Shown here: piece after piece, positions 43,795 through 53,110 of the stretch
How positions within the stretch are numbered: position 1 is the first letter of the stretch
How the letters are laid out: the number at the start of each line of letters is the position of its first letter
NCBI RefSeq assembly: GCF_002287075.1
Contig: NZ_NSKE01000001.1
Coordinates: forward strand, 1 to 64,000
Length of the DNA stretch: 64,000 nt
Reading direction: 5' to 3'
DNA from: Fodinibius salipaludis
Lineage (GTDB): Bacteria; Bacteroidota; Rhodothermia; Balneolales; Balneolaceae
Notes under the pieces: model-generated
The model's input: only the letters and a program-made list of their open reading frames with translations
What the model was told of the DNA's origin: nothing
Database searches by the model: none
Program-made: the position numbers and the translations under genes

Positions 43795-44049
43795 TCATGG
43801 TGTGGACTTTCTGGCAGATCGCATAAGTCCTTGTAGCAATTCTTGGTACGACTCTATCTCTTGATTGGTTTGTTGTGTTTTTAACTCAATTGAACCGTTG
43901 AGAACCAACTTGCATTGTTGTCCCTTATAGCTAAATTCAAAGACTTTTAATTCATTTGGTGAATCATGATAGGGTTCACCAACATCGGTTACGAAAAAAA
44001 CCTCATATTTCAACTGTTGAGTTAGCGAATGAAATAACCGCTTATTCAT
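43795..44049 (-). CDS. Small cytosolic protein, unknown function
   Basis: The 84-residue product has a good ribosome binding site (CGGAGAAGAT) before its ATG. Its first 50 residues have beta character (YEVFFVTDVGEPYHD, LKVFEFSYKGQQCKLVLNGS), the rest is helical and Gln-rich. No family is recognised. It is the only minus-strand gene of the accessory stretch, and converges with the lipoprotein at 43340. Confidence 0.6.
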   Translation of the reverse strand: MNKRLFHSLTQQLKYEVFFVTDVGEPYHDSPNELKVFEFSYKGQQCKLVLNGSIELKTQQTNQEIESYQELLQGLMRSARKSTP

Positions 44050-44424
44050 ATCTTCTCCGATATTTTAAAAATATATTACTCTCAATCAAGATCTCCTTGA
44101 AGTCAACTTCATCTCTTAAGACTTGGAAACATTACTTTAATAAATACACAAAAAAAATACCACTATATAAAGGAATCTTAATGTAAATTTACTGAATTGT
44201 GAAAAACAGGCCAAAGGAAGCTATAGGAGGGACATTTTTTCTTTTACAAAACATATTAAATAAAAAAAGCATATCCCTTATTCAGCAGACTATTAAATTC
44301 TTTAAACAGATACTCTTGTAAAAGGATTAGTTAGAGTTGAGAAAAAAATCACACTTTTGTCATGAATTCTTTATTTTTAGCGACTTAATAAACCATAGTA
44401 AAAAGAAACAAACACGACTTTCTC
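44050..44424. other. Intergenic stretch upstream of lysS
   Basis: 375 AT-rich bases between divergent genes. It holds the promoter region of lysS, but no clear TAnnTTTG promoter stands out and no hairpin worth a call. Confidence 0.5.
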
Positions 44425-45957
44425 ATGAGCAATACTGAGTCCTCAGTAAGCGAACAACACGAAATACGTTTGGAAAAATTACAGGAACTCCGGGAGATGG
44501 GTTACGACCCCTATCCTTATGATTTTGAAGTAACCCATAAGAGTAAACAGATTTTAGATCGACCCGAGCTCATTAAACAGGACGATCAGGATGAAGAAGA
44601 CGTTGAGAAAGTTGCAATTGCCGGTCGTGTAATGACGCGACGCATCATGGGAGGATCTACCTTCTTCAATTTACAAGACTCAGAAGGGGAAATACAGGTA
44701 TACATCCGTAAGAATGATGTTGGCAAGGAAGAATATAATGAAGTATTCAAACGACTTACCGATATAGGAGACATCGTTGGTATCAAAGGTCATGTGTTTA
44801 AAACCGGCACTGGCGAAACCACGGTCTATGCCAAGGAATTTACACTGCTTAGTAAAACCCTTCGCCCTATTCCACTACCCAAAGAAGTGGAAGAAGACGG
44901 CGAAACAAAAGTGTATGACGCTTTTACCGACAAAGAACAGCGCTATCGCCAGCGTTATCTTGATTTGATTGTAAATCCTGAAGTACGCGATGTATTTCAG
45001 CAAAGAACAGATATGGTTCAGGCGATGCGCGACTATATGAATGACAAAGGGTATATGGAGGTTGAAACGCCTATCCTACAACCTATTTATGGCGGCGCTT
45101 CTGCAGAGCCTTTTGTAACGCACCACAATGCGCTGGATATGAAGCTCTATCTTCGTATTGCCAATGAGTTATATCTAAAGCGACTCATTGTAGGCGGATA
45201 TGATGGTGTCTATGAGTTTTCGAAAGACTTCCGTAATGAGGGACTTTCCCGGTTCCACAATCCTGAATTCACCCAGGTAGAGCTCTACGTAGCCTATAAG
45301 GATTACAACTGGATGATGGAGTTTGTAGAAAATATGGTTGAATCGGTGGCAAAAGCGCTCCACGGCTCTGCAACTGTTACAGTTGGCGATAATGAGATCG
45401 ACTTTTCTGCCCCCTGGCCTCGAACCCCCATGTTTGAAGCTATTGAAGATGAAACAGGTAAAGACTTATATGATAAAGACTTAGATGAACTAAAATCAAT
45501 TGCAAAAGAACTGGATATCGATTTGGAGGACAGCTTCGGAAAAGGTAAGATTATTGATGAAATCTTCGGCGAATATGTCGAACCAAAACTTATTCAGCCT
45601 ACTTTCATCACGGACTATCCCATTGAAATGAGTCCTCTTGCCAAGAAGCATCGCGAAAAAGAAGGGCTCGTTGAACGGTTTGAATGCATCTGTAACGGTA
45701 AGGAAATTGCCAATGCATTCTCCGAGCTTAATGATCCGGTAGATCAGCGTAAGCGTTTCGAAGAGCAGGCGCGACTGCGTGCCGAAGGTGATGAAGAAGC
45801 AATGGCTATCGATGAAGACTTCCTGCAGGCGCTTGAGTATGGTATGCCTCCTACGGCAGGACTTGGCATCGGCATCGACCGTTTGGCCATGATTATGACA
45901 GACTCTGACTCTATTCGGGACGTCCTGTTCTTCCCACAGATGAAACCTGAAAAGTAA
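44425..45957 (+). CDS. lysS: Lysine-tRNA ligase LysS
   Basis: The 510-residue class II synthetase has an N-terminal OB domain ([19 protein letters not shown]) and the class II motifs: [20 protein letters not shown] (motif 1 region), [18 protein letters not shown] (motif 2) and [18 protein letters not shown] (motif 3). It charges tRNA-Lys with lysine in the cytosol. Length is usual. It marks the return to housekeeping DNA after the AT-rich accessory stretch. Confidence 0.96.
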   Translation: MSNTESSVSEQHEIRLEKLQELREMGYDPYPYDFEVTHKSKQILDRPELIKQDDQDEEDVEKVAIAGRVMTRRIMGGSTFFNLQDSEGEIQVYIRKNDVGKEEYNEVFKRLTDIGDIVGIKGHVFKTGTGETTVYAKEFTLLSKTLRPIPLPKEVEEDGETKVYDAFTDKEQRYRQRYLDLIVNPEVRDVFQQRTDMVQAMRDYMNDKGYMEVETPILQPIYGGASAEPFVTHHNALDMKLYLRIANELYLKRLIVGGYDGVYEFSKDFRNEGLSRFHNPEFTQVELYVAYKDYNWMMEFVENMVESVAKALHGSATVTVGDNEIDFSAPWPRTPMFEAIEDETGKDLYDKDLDELKSIAKELDIDLEDSFGKGKIIDEIFGEYVEPKLIQPTFITDYPIEMSPLAKKHREKEGLVERFECICNGKEIANAFSELNDPVDQRKRFEEQARLRAEGDEEAMAIDEDFLQALEYGMPPTAGLGIGIDRLAMIMTDSDSIRDVLFFPQMKPEK

Positions 45958-45970
45958 ACAACCCTATAAA

Positions 45971-46050
45971 AGTCATTTCGAACGCAGTGAGAAATCTTTG
46001 TTTTCGTTTTATATTATTAAGAGATCTTTCACTAACGTTCGAGGTGACAA
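45971..46050. repeat. Imperfect inverted repeat of a dispersed Bacteroidota type
   Basis: The left arm GTCATTTCGAACGCAGTGAG (starting 45972) is followed after about 30 bases by CACTAACGTTCGAGGTGAC (ending at 46048), its imperfect reverse complement: CGAACG pairs with CGTTCG and GTGA with TCAC. Repeats of this wording are common in many Bacteroidota genomes between genes. It sits between lysS and the permease gene. Confidence 0.65.
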
Positions 46051-46066
46051 TATTTAATTTATCGCC

Positions 46067-47293
46067 ATGAACTTCGAGTGGTATTTAGCCAAACGATATT
46101 TCAAGGGTAAACGGAAAGGATCCCGTTTTCTATCCTTCATAAAAGTAATGGCTATTACCGGTGTAGCGGTTGGTTCCGCCGGGCTTCTAATTGCATTATC
46201 GGTGGTTCACGGTTTTAAATCCGTTATCGACAACAAAGTTCTGGGTTTTGCTCCCCACGTCACCGTCAGTACTTTTAGTGGTGGAACAATAAATAGAGCT
46301 GATACCCTTTTAAAAGAAATTGACACCTATCCGGAAATTGGTAAAGCGCAAGCTGTCATCAATGGTCAAACCATGATTCAGGGAGCTGATGACGTTACAG
46401 GCACCCTTCTAAAAGGTGTAGACGAACAAGGAGACGTAACGGATATCGGGAATTATATAACAAGGGGTACCTACGATTTGAGTACCGATAGCACTGGTCG
46501 ACCGGGAATAATTGTTGGCTCAAAGTTAGCCCAAACCCTTAATGTGGATATAAACTCAACCCTCACCGCTTACACTGTTGATGGGCTTCCTTCCCCGTTG
46601 AGTTCGCCAGAAATTGAGCAGTTCCGGCTCTCTGGTATTTATCAGACAGGTATAGGTCAATTTGATGATGTTCTGGCCTTAGCGGCCCGACCTCATGTTC
46701 AAAAGTTTTTTCTAAAATCATCTGAAGAAGCCTCTGCAATAGAAATTACACTCAAAGATCATTCACAAATAGAATCCTTTGGTGAAAAGCTGGATAGCGA
46801 ACTCAGTTATCCCTACTTCGCAGAAACAATTTATGAGCGTTACAGCAATATCTTTGCCTGGGTAGATCTGCAGGAGCAGACCATTCCCTTTGTGATAGCA
46901 GTGATGATTATTGTAGCTGCTTTTAACCTGATCGGTACGGTATTGATGATGGTGCTCGAAAGAACGCGCGATATCGGCATCCTCAAAACCATTGGCGCCA
47001 GTGATAAAAGTATTCGAGGTATCTTTTTGCTCGAGGGATTATTCGTAGCTGTAGTTGGCTTGATAATCGGAATTTTCCTTTCTCTGACCTTTGCCTGGCT
47101 GCAGTCCACCTATCACATTATTCCGCTTTCCGAACAAAATTATTATATGGCTTATGCTCCTGTTGAGCCTCACATGCTCGACTTCGTATTGGTTACCGGT
47201 GTCACACTCTTTCTCTGTGCCCTTGCCTCTTGGCTTCCGGCCCGTATTGCATCCAAAACCGATCCGCTTAAAGTAATTGCTTACGGTCGGTGA
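46067..47293 (+). CDS. LolC/LolE-type lipoprotein-releasing ABC permease
   Basis: The 408-residue membrane protein has the LolC/E and FtsX-like layout: one N-terminal helix after FEWYLAKRYFKGKRKGSRFLSFIKVMAI, a large periplasmic domain (about 50-270), and three C-terminal helices including VMIIVAAFNLIGTVLMMVLERTRDIGILKTIGAS, the classic FtsX-type motif. With an ATPase encoded elsewhere it would release lipoproteins from the inner membrane to the carrier LolA. The many lipoproteins in this window need such a route. Confidence 0.88.
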   Translation: MNFEWYLAKRYFKGKRKGSRFLSFIKVMAITGVAVGSAGLLIALSVVHGFKSVIDNKVLGFAPHVTVSTFSGGTINRADTLLKEIDTYPEIGKAQAVINGQTMIQGADDVTGTLLKGVDEQGDVTDIGNYITRGTYDLSTDSTGRPGIIVGSKLAQTLNVDINSTLTAYTVDGLPSPLSSPEIEQFRLSGIYQTGIGQFDDVLALAARPHVQKFFLKSSEEASAIEITLKDHSQIESFGEKLDSELSYPYFAETIYERYSNIFAWVDLQEQTIPFVIAVMIIVAAFNLIGTVLMMVLERTRDIGILKTIGASDKSIRGIFLLEGLFVAVVGLIIGIFLSLTFAWLQSTYHIIPLSEQNYYMAYAPVEPHMLDFVLVTGVTLFLCALASWLPARIASKTDPLKVIAYGR

Positions 47294-47302
47294 GTTTTAT
47301 TA

Positions 47303-47325
47303 ATTCCGCAGCAGAGCAGCGGAAT
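47303..47325. terminator. Hairpin between convergent genes
   Basis: ATTCCGC (47303-47309) and GCGGAAT (47319-47325) form a 7-bp stem around a 9-base loop, 9 bases after the permease stop. There is no U-tract on either side, so it is only a weak terminator candidate. Confidence 0.35.
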
Positions 47326-47358
47326 GAGATTACTTGTATAGAAATTTATACTGCTTTC

Positions 47359-48993
47359 TTACACCTGCATTACACCCGTTTTAAACTCTTCGATATCCGG
47401 GTTATGATCTGCACATTTTATAGCATGTGAAATACGGTCACGCGTATCAATAGGATTAATAATGCCATCAACCCACAAACGAGCGGCCGCATAACGAACG
47501 TCGGTCTGTTCCTCATAGCGTTCGCTGATCTCTTTCATGATCTCCTGCTGCTCCTCTTCGGTAATCTCCTTCCCTTTCTTCTCAAGCGTTGAGACTCGAA
47601 TTTGGGTTAGCACCTTAGCGGCTTGTGTCCCTCCCATCACTGCAATCTGCGCCGACGGCCATGCATACATAAACCGCGGATCGTAAGCACGTCCACACAT
47701 GGCATAGTTGCCAGCCCCATAACTGTTACCGACAACAATAGTAATTTTAGGTACGGTACTGTTGGATACGGCATTTACCATTTTGGCACCGTCTTTAATG
47801 ATTCCGCCATGTTCTGCCCGTTTGCCAATCATAAATCCGGAAACATCCTGCAAAAAGACAATAGGTATTTTCTTTTGATTGCAATTCATAATAAACCGGG
47901 CTGCTTTATCAGCGGAATCAGAATAGATAACACCGCCCACCTGCATTTCTCCCTGTTTGGTGCGCGTTACTTTGCGCTGATTTGCCACAATACCCACGCT
48001 CCAGCCATCCACGCGAGCAAAACCGGTAATTAATGTCTGTCCATATCCTTTTTTGAATTCAGTAAATGAATCCTCATCCACAATACATTCCAGAACCTTA
48101 TTCATATCATACGGCTTGGTACGATCATCCGGAAAAACGTCAAAGATTTCAGTCACATCGCGAGACGGTTTAACAGGATCTTTTCGGTTAAATCCAGCTT
48201 TATCAAACGGACCCAGCTTATCAACAAGATCGCGCACGGTAGAAAGGCATTCTTCATCGTCCTCCATCTTATAATCCGTTACTCCGCTTATCTCGGTATG
48301 AGTGGTTGCACCGCCCAAGGTCTCATTATCGACTTCTTCGCCAATAGCCGCTTTCACCAGATAGCTCCCCGCTAAAAAGACACTGCCCGTACCATCAACA
48401 ATAAGGGCTTCATCGCTCATGATAGGAAGATAGGCCCCACCGGCCACACAGCTACCCATAATAGCCGCGATCTGCGGGATACCTTCGGCACTTAGCCGGG
48501 CATTATTCCGAAAAATGCGTCCAAAGTGTTCCTTGTCGGGAAAAATTTCGTCCTGCATGGGCAGGTAGACCCCGGCGGAATCTACCAAATAGAGAATAGG
48601 CAGATTATTTTCGAGCGCTATTTCCTGGGCTCGTAAATTCTTTTTTGCGGTGATGGGAAACCAGGCTCCCGCTTTTACCGTCGCATCGTTGGCTACAATT
48701 ACACAATCACGTCCGGATACGGTTCCAATGCCTGTTACAACTCCGCCGGAAGGACATCCGCCCTCATCCTCGTACATCTCATAGCCGGCCCATAACCCCA
48801 ACTCATAAAGGCGTGTATCGTCATCGATAAGCATGTAGATACGCTCACGAGCGGTGAGCTTTCCTTTATTATGCTGTTTTTCAATTCGCTTTTCTCCACC
48901 TCCCTTTTTAATCTCCTTTTCGGTTTCATTGATCTCTTGAATAAGTGATTTTAAATCCTGTTGAGACGTACCAGCTGAATCTTGGGAACTCAT
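47359..48993 (-). CDS. Acyl-CoA carboxylase beta subunit (carboxyltransferase)
   Basis: The 544-residue protein has the two crotonase-like carboxyltransferase halves with EKQHNKGKLTARERI, GAWFPITAKKNLRAQEIA, VDSAGVYLPMQ, and FPDKEHFGRIF, GSCVAGGAYLPIMSDEA. The pattern is closest to the methylcrotonoyl-CoA carboxylase type, which resembles propionyl-CoA carboxylase. It moves CO2 from biotin to an acyl-CoA in the cytosol. The biotin-carrying alpha subunit is not in this window. The exact acyl-CoA is not certain from sequence. Confidence 0.9.
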   Translation of the reverse strand: MSSQDSAGTSQQDLKSLIQEINETEKEIKKGGGEKRIEKQHNKGKLTARERIYMLIDDDTRLYELGLWAGYEMYEDEGGCPSGGVVTGIGTVSGRDCVIVANDATVKAGAWFPITAKKNLRAQEIALENNLPILYLVDSAGVYLPMQDEIFPDKEHFGRIFRNNARLSAEGIPQIAAIMGSCVAGGAYLPIMSDEALIVDGTGSVFLAGSYLVKAAIGEEVDNETLGGATTHTEISGVTDYKMEDDEECLSTVRDLVDKLGPFDKAGFNRKDPVKPSRDVTEIFDVFPDDRTKPYDMNKVLECIVDEDSFTEFKKGYGQTLITGFARVDGWSVGIVANQRKVTRTKQGEMQVGGVIYSDSADKAARFIMNCNQKKIPIVFLQDVSGFMIGKRAEHGGIIKDGAKMVNAVSNSTVPKITIVVGNSYGAGNYAMCGRAYDPRFMYAWPSAQIAVMGGTQAAKVLTQIRVSTLEKKGKEITEEEQQEIMKEISERYEEQTDVRYAAARLWVDGIINPIDTRDRISHAIKCADHNPDIEEFKTGVMQV

Positions 48994-49151
48994 AGACGTG
49001 ATTTATTATTTTGGATAATAGTTGGATTCATTGAAGCGTTTCAAAAATAACGAAAATTAGCAATCTCGAAAGTATTGTTTCTATCTATTCCACCAAAAGT
49101 TCTTTAGTTTATTTTCCTTGATATTTAAAACCCATAAAAATTTATCAGCTT

Positions 49152-50564
49152 GTGAAAACTTCAAAAAAGTATCTGACGATTCTGTTCGCTATTACTCTCT
49201 CAATAATATCAGCTACTGAACTTTATGGGCAGCGTAATATCAGCTATCAAGATCTGGTTATGCGTCAGCAACAACAGCAGACATCATTCGACAACCTAAT
49301 ACTGCCAGCAAATGATGGCGAGGCCGTACAATTTGTCGTCACCTTCCATGTGCCCTATAGTTCGTTGCCTTTTAAGAAAAGCCAAGACCGTTCTTCCCGC
49401 AATAAATATTTCAGCACTATGGATTTAATGCTGGAAGTTTTTAAAGCAGATAAAACAAATTTTGACAAAAAGAAAAAAGAAAATATTTCCCTTGAGGGAC
49501 TTGAGCCCGCAGGACGTGCTTCCTGGGCCGATACCGCCTATGCAAAAGATTATGAAAGTAGTCAGTCCGATGATCAGTTTTTAAGCGGTTATATCAAAGT
49601 GGATCTTAATCCAGGATCATATAACTATGTGTTGCAAATGAAGCGAGGCGCCCAGACTGATAGCCGGATTTCACGGACGCAAAAGATCAACATTAAATCT
49701 TTCAGAGAAAAAAAGACGGGAAATATCCTTGTTAGTCCAACACTTGCGAAACAATCCGAATCTTCCCGGTTCATCCTAAATACGACGGGAAATACTGTTG
49801 AGTATACTAAGGATTTTTTCGCCATAGCCTATTTGCCGCAGTATCAGGAGGAAGAATCTTACACTCTGGATATAACTAAACTTGGCACTTTACAAGAAGA
49901 TACCACCCAAAAAAGCAATGTATTTACTGAAACGTTGACAGAAAAAAACATCAAAACAGATGTCCACCCTCAGTTGCTATATACAGAAGGAAAACCCTAC
50001 CTGAACCTCAGCGATACAAATAATGGATACACTTACGCTGTTATCGATATCCCAAATAGCGAATTTGAAAATTCATTGTATCAAATAACCGTAAAAAATA
50101 GTTCGGGGGATATTGTAGCCCGAGACAACTTTCGTTCCAAATGGAAAGATATGCCTACCAGTTTGTTAAATCTGGATACGGCTATAGAAATGCTTCGATT
50201 TATTGTCGATAAGGAAACCATTAAAAGAATTAACCGCGGTACCACTGCAGAACGGGAGGAAAAATTTCGCTCATTCTGGAAAGAGCGTGATCCTACCCCG
50301 GATACTCAGTTTAATGAATTAATGGCCGAATATTATCAACGCATCGATTATACCTATGAGAATTACTCTACCGAAAACACAATCGGCTATAACAGTGACC
50401 GAGGTGAAGTGTATATAAAATATGGTAAACCAAAAGATATTAACCGCAAATTTCCCAAAGAAGGAGCTACAACCGAAATATGGACCTACCCAGACAGACG
50501 ATTTATTTTCAAAGCAACAACAGGCTTTGGGGATTTCAAACTGGTATCCAATCAATCAAGATAA
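49152..50564 (+). CDS. GWxTD domain-containing exported protein
   Basis: The start is GTG at 49152; the signal peptide is KKYLTILFAITLSIISATELYGQ. The 470-residue protein has a beta-rich middle and a C-terminal GWxTD-type domain: FWKERDPTPDTQFNELMAEYYQ (about 374-395) and then IGYNSDRGEVYIKYGKPKDI, where the family's GW-TD is replaced by GY-SD, and EIWTYPDRRFIF. GWxTD proteins are found in Bacteroidota and relatives, but their function is unknown. pdxA follows 17 bp downstream on the same strand. Confidence 0.85.
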   Translation: MKTSKKYLTILFAITLSIISATELYGQRNISYQDLVMRQQQQQTSFDNLILPANDGEAVQFVVTFHVPYSSLPFKKSQDRSSRNKYFSTMDLMLEVFKADKTNFDKKKKENISLEGLEPAGRASWADTAYAKDYESSQSDDQFLSGYIKVDLNPGSYNYVLQMKRGAQTDSRISRTQKINIKSFREKKTGNILVSPTLAKQSESSRFILNTTGNTVEYTKDFFAIAYLPQYQEEESYTLDITKLGTLQEDTTQKSNVFTETLTEKNIKTDVHPQLLYTEGKPYLNLSDTNNGYTYAVIDIPNSEFENSLYQITVKNSSGDIVARDNFRSKWKDMPTSLLNLDTAIEMLRFIVDKETIKRINRGTTAEREEKFRSFWKERDPTPDTQFNELMAEYYQRIDYTYENYSTENTIGYNSDRGEVYIKYGKPKDINRKFPKEGATTEIWTYPDRRFIFKATTGFGDFKLVSNQSR

Positions 50565-50581
50565 GTTCTTAAATTATTACA

Positions 50582-51586
50582 ATGCAGAAACGTATCGCTA
50601 TAAGCATTGGAGACGTAAATGGGATCGGACCGGAAGTAGTTATAAAGTCACTGCTTGAACTCCCTTTGGAAGGTATAACGCCCGTTATTCTAAGCTCAAA
50701 AGAAGTATTGGATTGGTGGCTCAGTAATCTATCCGAATCGCTGGATTACCATTATGCCCAATCCATTGATGATGTTGCCAAACAACAAATTAATCTCTTA
50801 GAAACCTATACTGAAGAAACCCCTTCAGTTAACCCCGGCGATTTTTCTAAAGGATCCGGGAAATGTGCTATGTTGGCAGTTGAAAAGGGAATCTCCTTAT
50901 GCAAATCGCAACAAGCCGATGCTCTTGTCACGGCCCCGATATCAAAAGAGGCCGTAAACTTAGCAGGATACCACATCCCCGGACATACCGAATTCCTGGC
51001 TGAGAAAACCAACACTTCTGATTACATGATGATGTTGGTACACAAAGGTTTACGCGTTGGACTTGTGACCGGGCATATCCCTGTTTCCGATATTGCCCCT
51101 GCCCTCTCAACCAACTCGATTAAAAAATATATCCGAGTCATGCACAATGCTTTGCAAAATGATTTCAATCTTTCGTCGCCCAATATTGCTGTGCTCGGAC
51201 TAAATCCACATGCCGGCGACGGCGGTATCATCGGCACCGAGGAAATAGACATTATTACCCCGGCTATTGAAGATTCGCGATCTAAAGGATTATCGGTTTC
51301 GGGCCCTCATCCCGCTGATGGATTTTTCGGAAATAGGAAATATGAACAATACGATGGCATTGTTGCTATGTATCACGACCAGGGGCTGATCCCCTTTAAA
51401 ACCCTTTCTTTTGGCGGTGGTGTTAACTTCACGGCCGGACTTCCGATTATTCGTACCTCTCCCGATCACGGCACAGCCTTCGATATTGCCGGCCAAAATA
51501 AGGCAACCCCGTCATCATTCATCGAAGCTTTTAGACTTGCTTCAGAACTCATTGAACATCGAAGTAAACAGATGGCAAAGGGATGA
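50582..51586 (+). CDS. pdxA: 4-hydroxythreonine-4-phosphate dehydrogenase PdxA
   Basis: The 334-residue protein has the PdxA pattern: ISIGDVNGIGPEVVIKSL (start), PISKEAVNLAGYHIPGHTEFLA with the metal-binding His near 140, GLNPHAGDGGIIGTEE, and MYHDQGLIPFKTL with a second His. It makes the vitamin B6 precursor together with PdxJ. The next gene overlaps its stop by 4 bp. Confidence 0.93.
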   Translation: MQKRIAISIGDVNGIGPEVVIKSLLELPLEGITPVILSSKEVLDWWLSNLSESLDYHYAQSIDDVAKQQINLLETYTEETPSVNPGDFSKGSGKCAMLAVEKGISLCKSQQADALVTAPISKEAVNLAGYHIPGHTEFLAEKTNTSDYMMMLVHKGLRVGLVTGHIPVSDIAPALSTNSIKKYIRVMHNALQNDFNLSSPNIAVLGLNPHAGDGGIIGTEEIDIITPAIEDSRSKGLSVSGPHPADGFFGNRKYEQYDGIVAMYHDQGLIPFKTLSFGGGVNFTAGLPIIRTSPDHGTAFDIAGQNKATPSSFIEAFRLASELIEHRSKQMAKG

Positions 51587-52377
51587 ACACCAATAACACC
51601 GGACAACATCCGCAATACTCCAAGCTGGCCGATATTTATGATGCCGTTATGGAGGATGTTGATTACGAGCTGTGGGCGGATTTTATCGATGCCATCATGC
51701 TCGAACACCATCTCAACCCCGTTGATATTCTGGAGCTGGCCTGCGGTACGGGTTCTGTTTCACTATTCTTGGATGAGCTGGAGTGCTACAATGTTGTGGG
51801 AACCGATAAATCATCGCAGATGATCCATAAAGCTCGTCAAAAAAATAAGGATATGCTGTGCAACGTGAAGTTTGAGGTTATGGATTTTCTTGATCTGCAG
51901 CTCGATCGTACTTTTGATGCCGCATTTAGCGTTTTTGACAGTGTCAACTATCTGCAAAATGCCGATGAGGTACTCACGTTTTTAAACGAGACAAAATCAG
52001 TGCTGCGACCCGGTGGTCTTCTTATCTTTGATTTTACTACCCCAAAGAATTCTATACAAGCTATTGACTATCTAAACAATGAAGAGGGATACACCGAAGA
52101 TAATTATCGTTATTTTCGAAAAAGCAGTTATGATGCCGATAATCAGCTTCATGAAAATACATTCCGCATAGAAAAACTGGCCGACGATCAGGAAACAGTT
52201 GTGCAGGAATTCAGCGAAGTCCATCAGCAGCGAATTTATACTCTGCAACAAATGCTTGATATTATCGATCAAACAACGTATAACATACGAGCAAAATACA
52301 GCGGTTTCGACTTTGAGGAGGCCGATGACCACAGTTTACGAATCACAATGGTATTACAATGTCCCAGCAATCAGTAA
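51583..52377 (+). CDS. Class I SAM-dependent methyltransferase
   Basis: The 264-residue protein has a SAM-binding fold: ILELACGTGSVSLFLDEL (about 47-64), VVGTDKSSQMIHKAR (70-84) and FDAAFSVFDSVNYL (about 112-125). The substrate is unknown. It overlaps pdxA by 4 bp (ATGA) at its start and the ftsE gene by 19 bp at its end, so the three are probably translated together from one transcript. Confidence 0.85.
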   Translation: MNTNNTGQHPQYSKLADIYDAVMEDVDYELWADFIDAIMLEHHLNPVDILELACGTGSVSLFLDELECYNVVGTDKSSQMIHKARQKNKDMLCNVKFEVMDFLDLQLDRTFDAAFSVFDSVNYLQNADEVLTFLNETKSVLRPGGLLIFDFTTPKNSIQAIDYLNNEEGYTEDNYRYFRKSSYDADNQLHENTFRIEKLADDQETVVQEFSEVHQQRIYTLQQMLDIIDQTTYNIRAKYSGFDFEEADDHSLRITMVLQCPSNQ

Positions 52378-53042
52378 TAAAATTTTCGAACGTTACGGTA
52401 TCATTCGACCACCGGCCGGTGCTCGACAATATTGACTTCACACTTGAAAACGGTGAGTTTGCCTACCTAATAGGTCAAACCGGAGCCGGTAAAAGCTCAT
52501 TTCTGCGACTAATATATCGAGACCTGCTGCCCGATTCCGGCCGTGTTCAGGTAGCCGATTTGGATATAACATCCCTTCCCGATAAAAAAGTACCGTATCT
52601 CCGGCGCAGACTTGGTATAGTATTTCAGGATTTTCAGCTTCTGCCCGACCGATCGGTATACGACAATGTGGCTTTTTCTCTACAGGTAACCGGAGAAAAG
52701 AAAAGTTATATCAAGCAGCGAGTAGTTGAAGTGTTGGGAATGGTGGGATTAAGTCACAAACGAAAAAATATGCCCAATGATCTTTCGGGCGGTGAAAAAC
52801 AACGTGTAGTAATTGCCCGGGCTTTAGCCAATGAGCCTCGTATTATGCTGGCTGACGAGCCGACCGGCAATCTTGATCCTGAAGCTTCGGCATCTATCAT
52901 GGAGCTTCTCAAACAGATCAATAATCGCGGTATGGCCGTACTTATGGTAACTCATGATTATGATACCGTTAAACAATATCCCTATCGTACATTAAAACTG
53001 GAGAACGGAAAGATCGGGGATATAGCAATGGATGAGCTCTAA
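52359..53042 (+). CDS. ftsE: FtsE-like cell division ABC ATPase
   Basis: The 227-residue ATPase has Walker [10 protein letters not shown] (38-46), signature [17 protein letters not shown] (about 142-158) and Walker [13 protein letters not shown] (about 165-176), and the FtsE-like [22 protein letters not shown]. FtsE works with the membrane protein FtsX in division and cell-wall hydrolase control. FtsX is not adjacent and not in this window as a recognisable gene. It overlaps the methyltransferase gene by 19 bp. Confidence 0.87.
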   Translation: MSQQSVIKFSNVTVSFDHRPVLDNIDFTLENGEFAYLIGQTGAGKSSFLRLIYRDLLPDSGRVQVADLDITSLPDKKVPYLRRRLGIVFQDFQLLPDRSVYDNVAFSLQVTGEKKSYIKQRVVEVLGMVGLSHKRKNMPNDLSGGEKQRVVIARALANEPRIMLADEPTGNLDPEASASIMELLKQINNRGMAVLMVTHDYDTVKQYPYRTLKLENGKIGDIAMDEL

Positions 53043-53110
53043 CAATGGTCGTCATTTCTTGGTAAATCTCTTATTTTACACCTAATCAATCAGATCAAAC
53101 TTTTGCTGAA

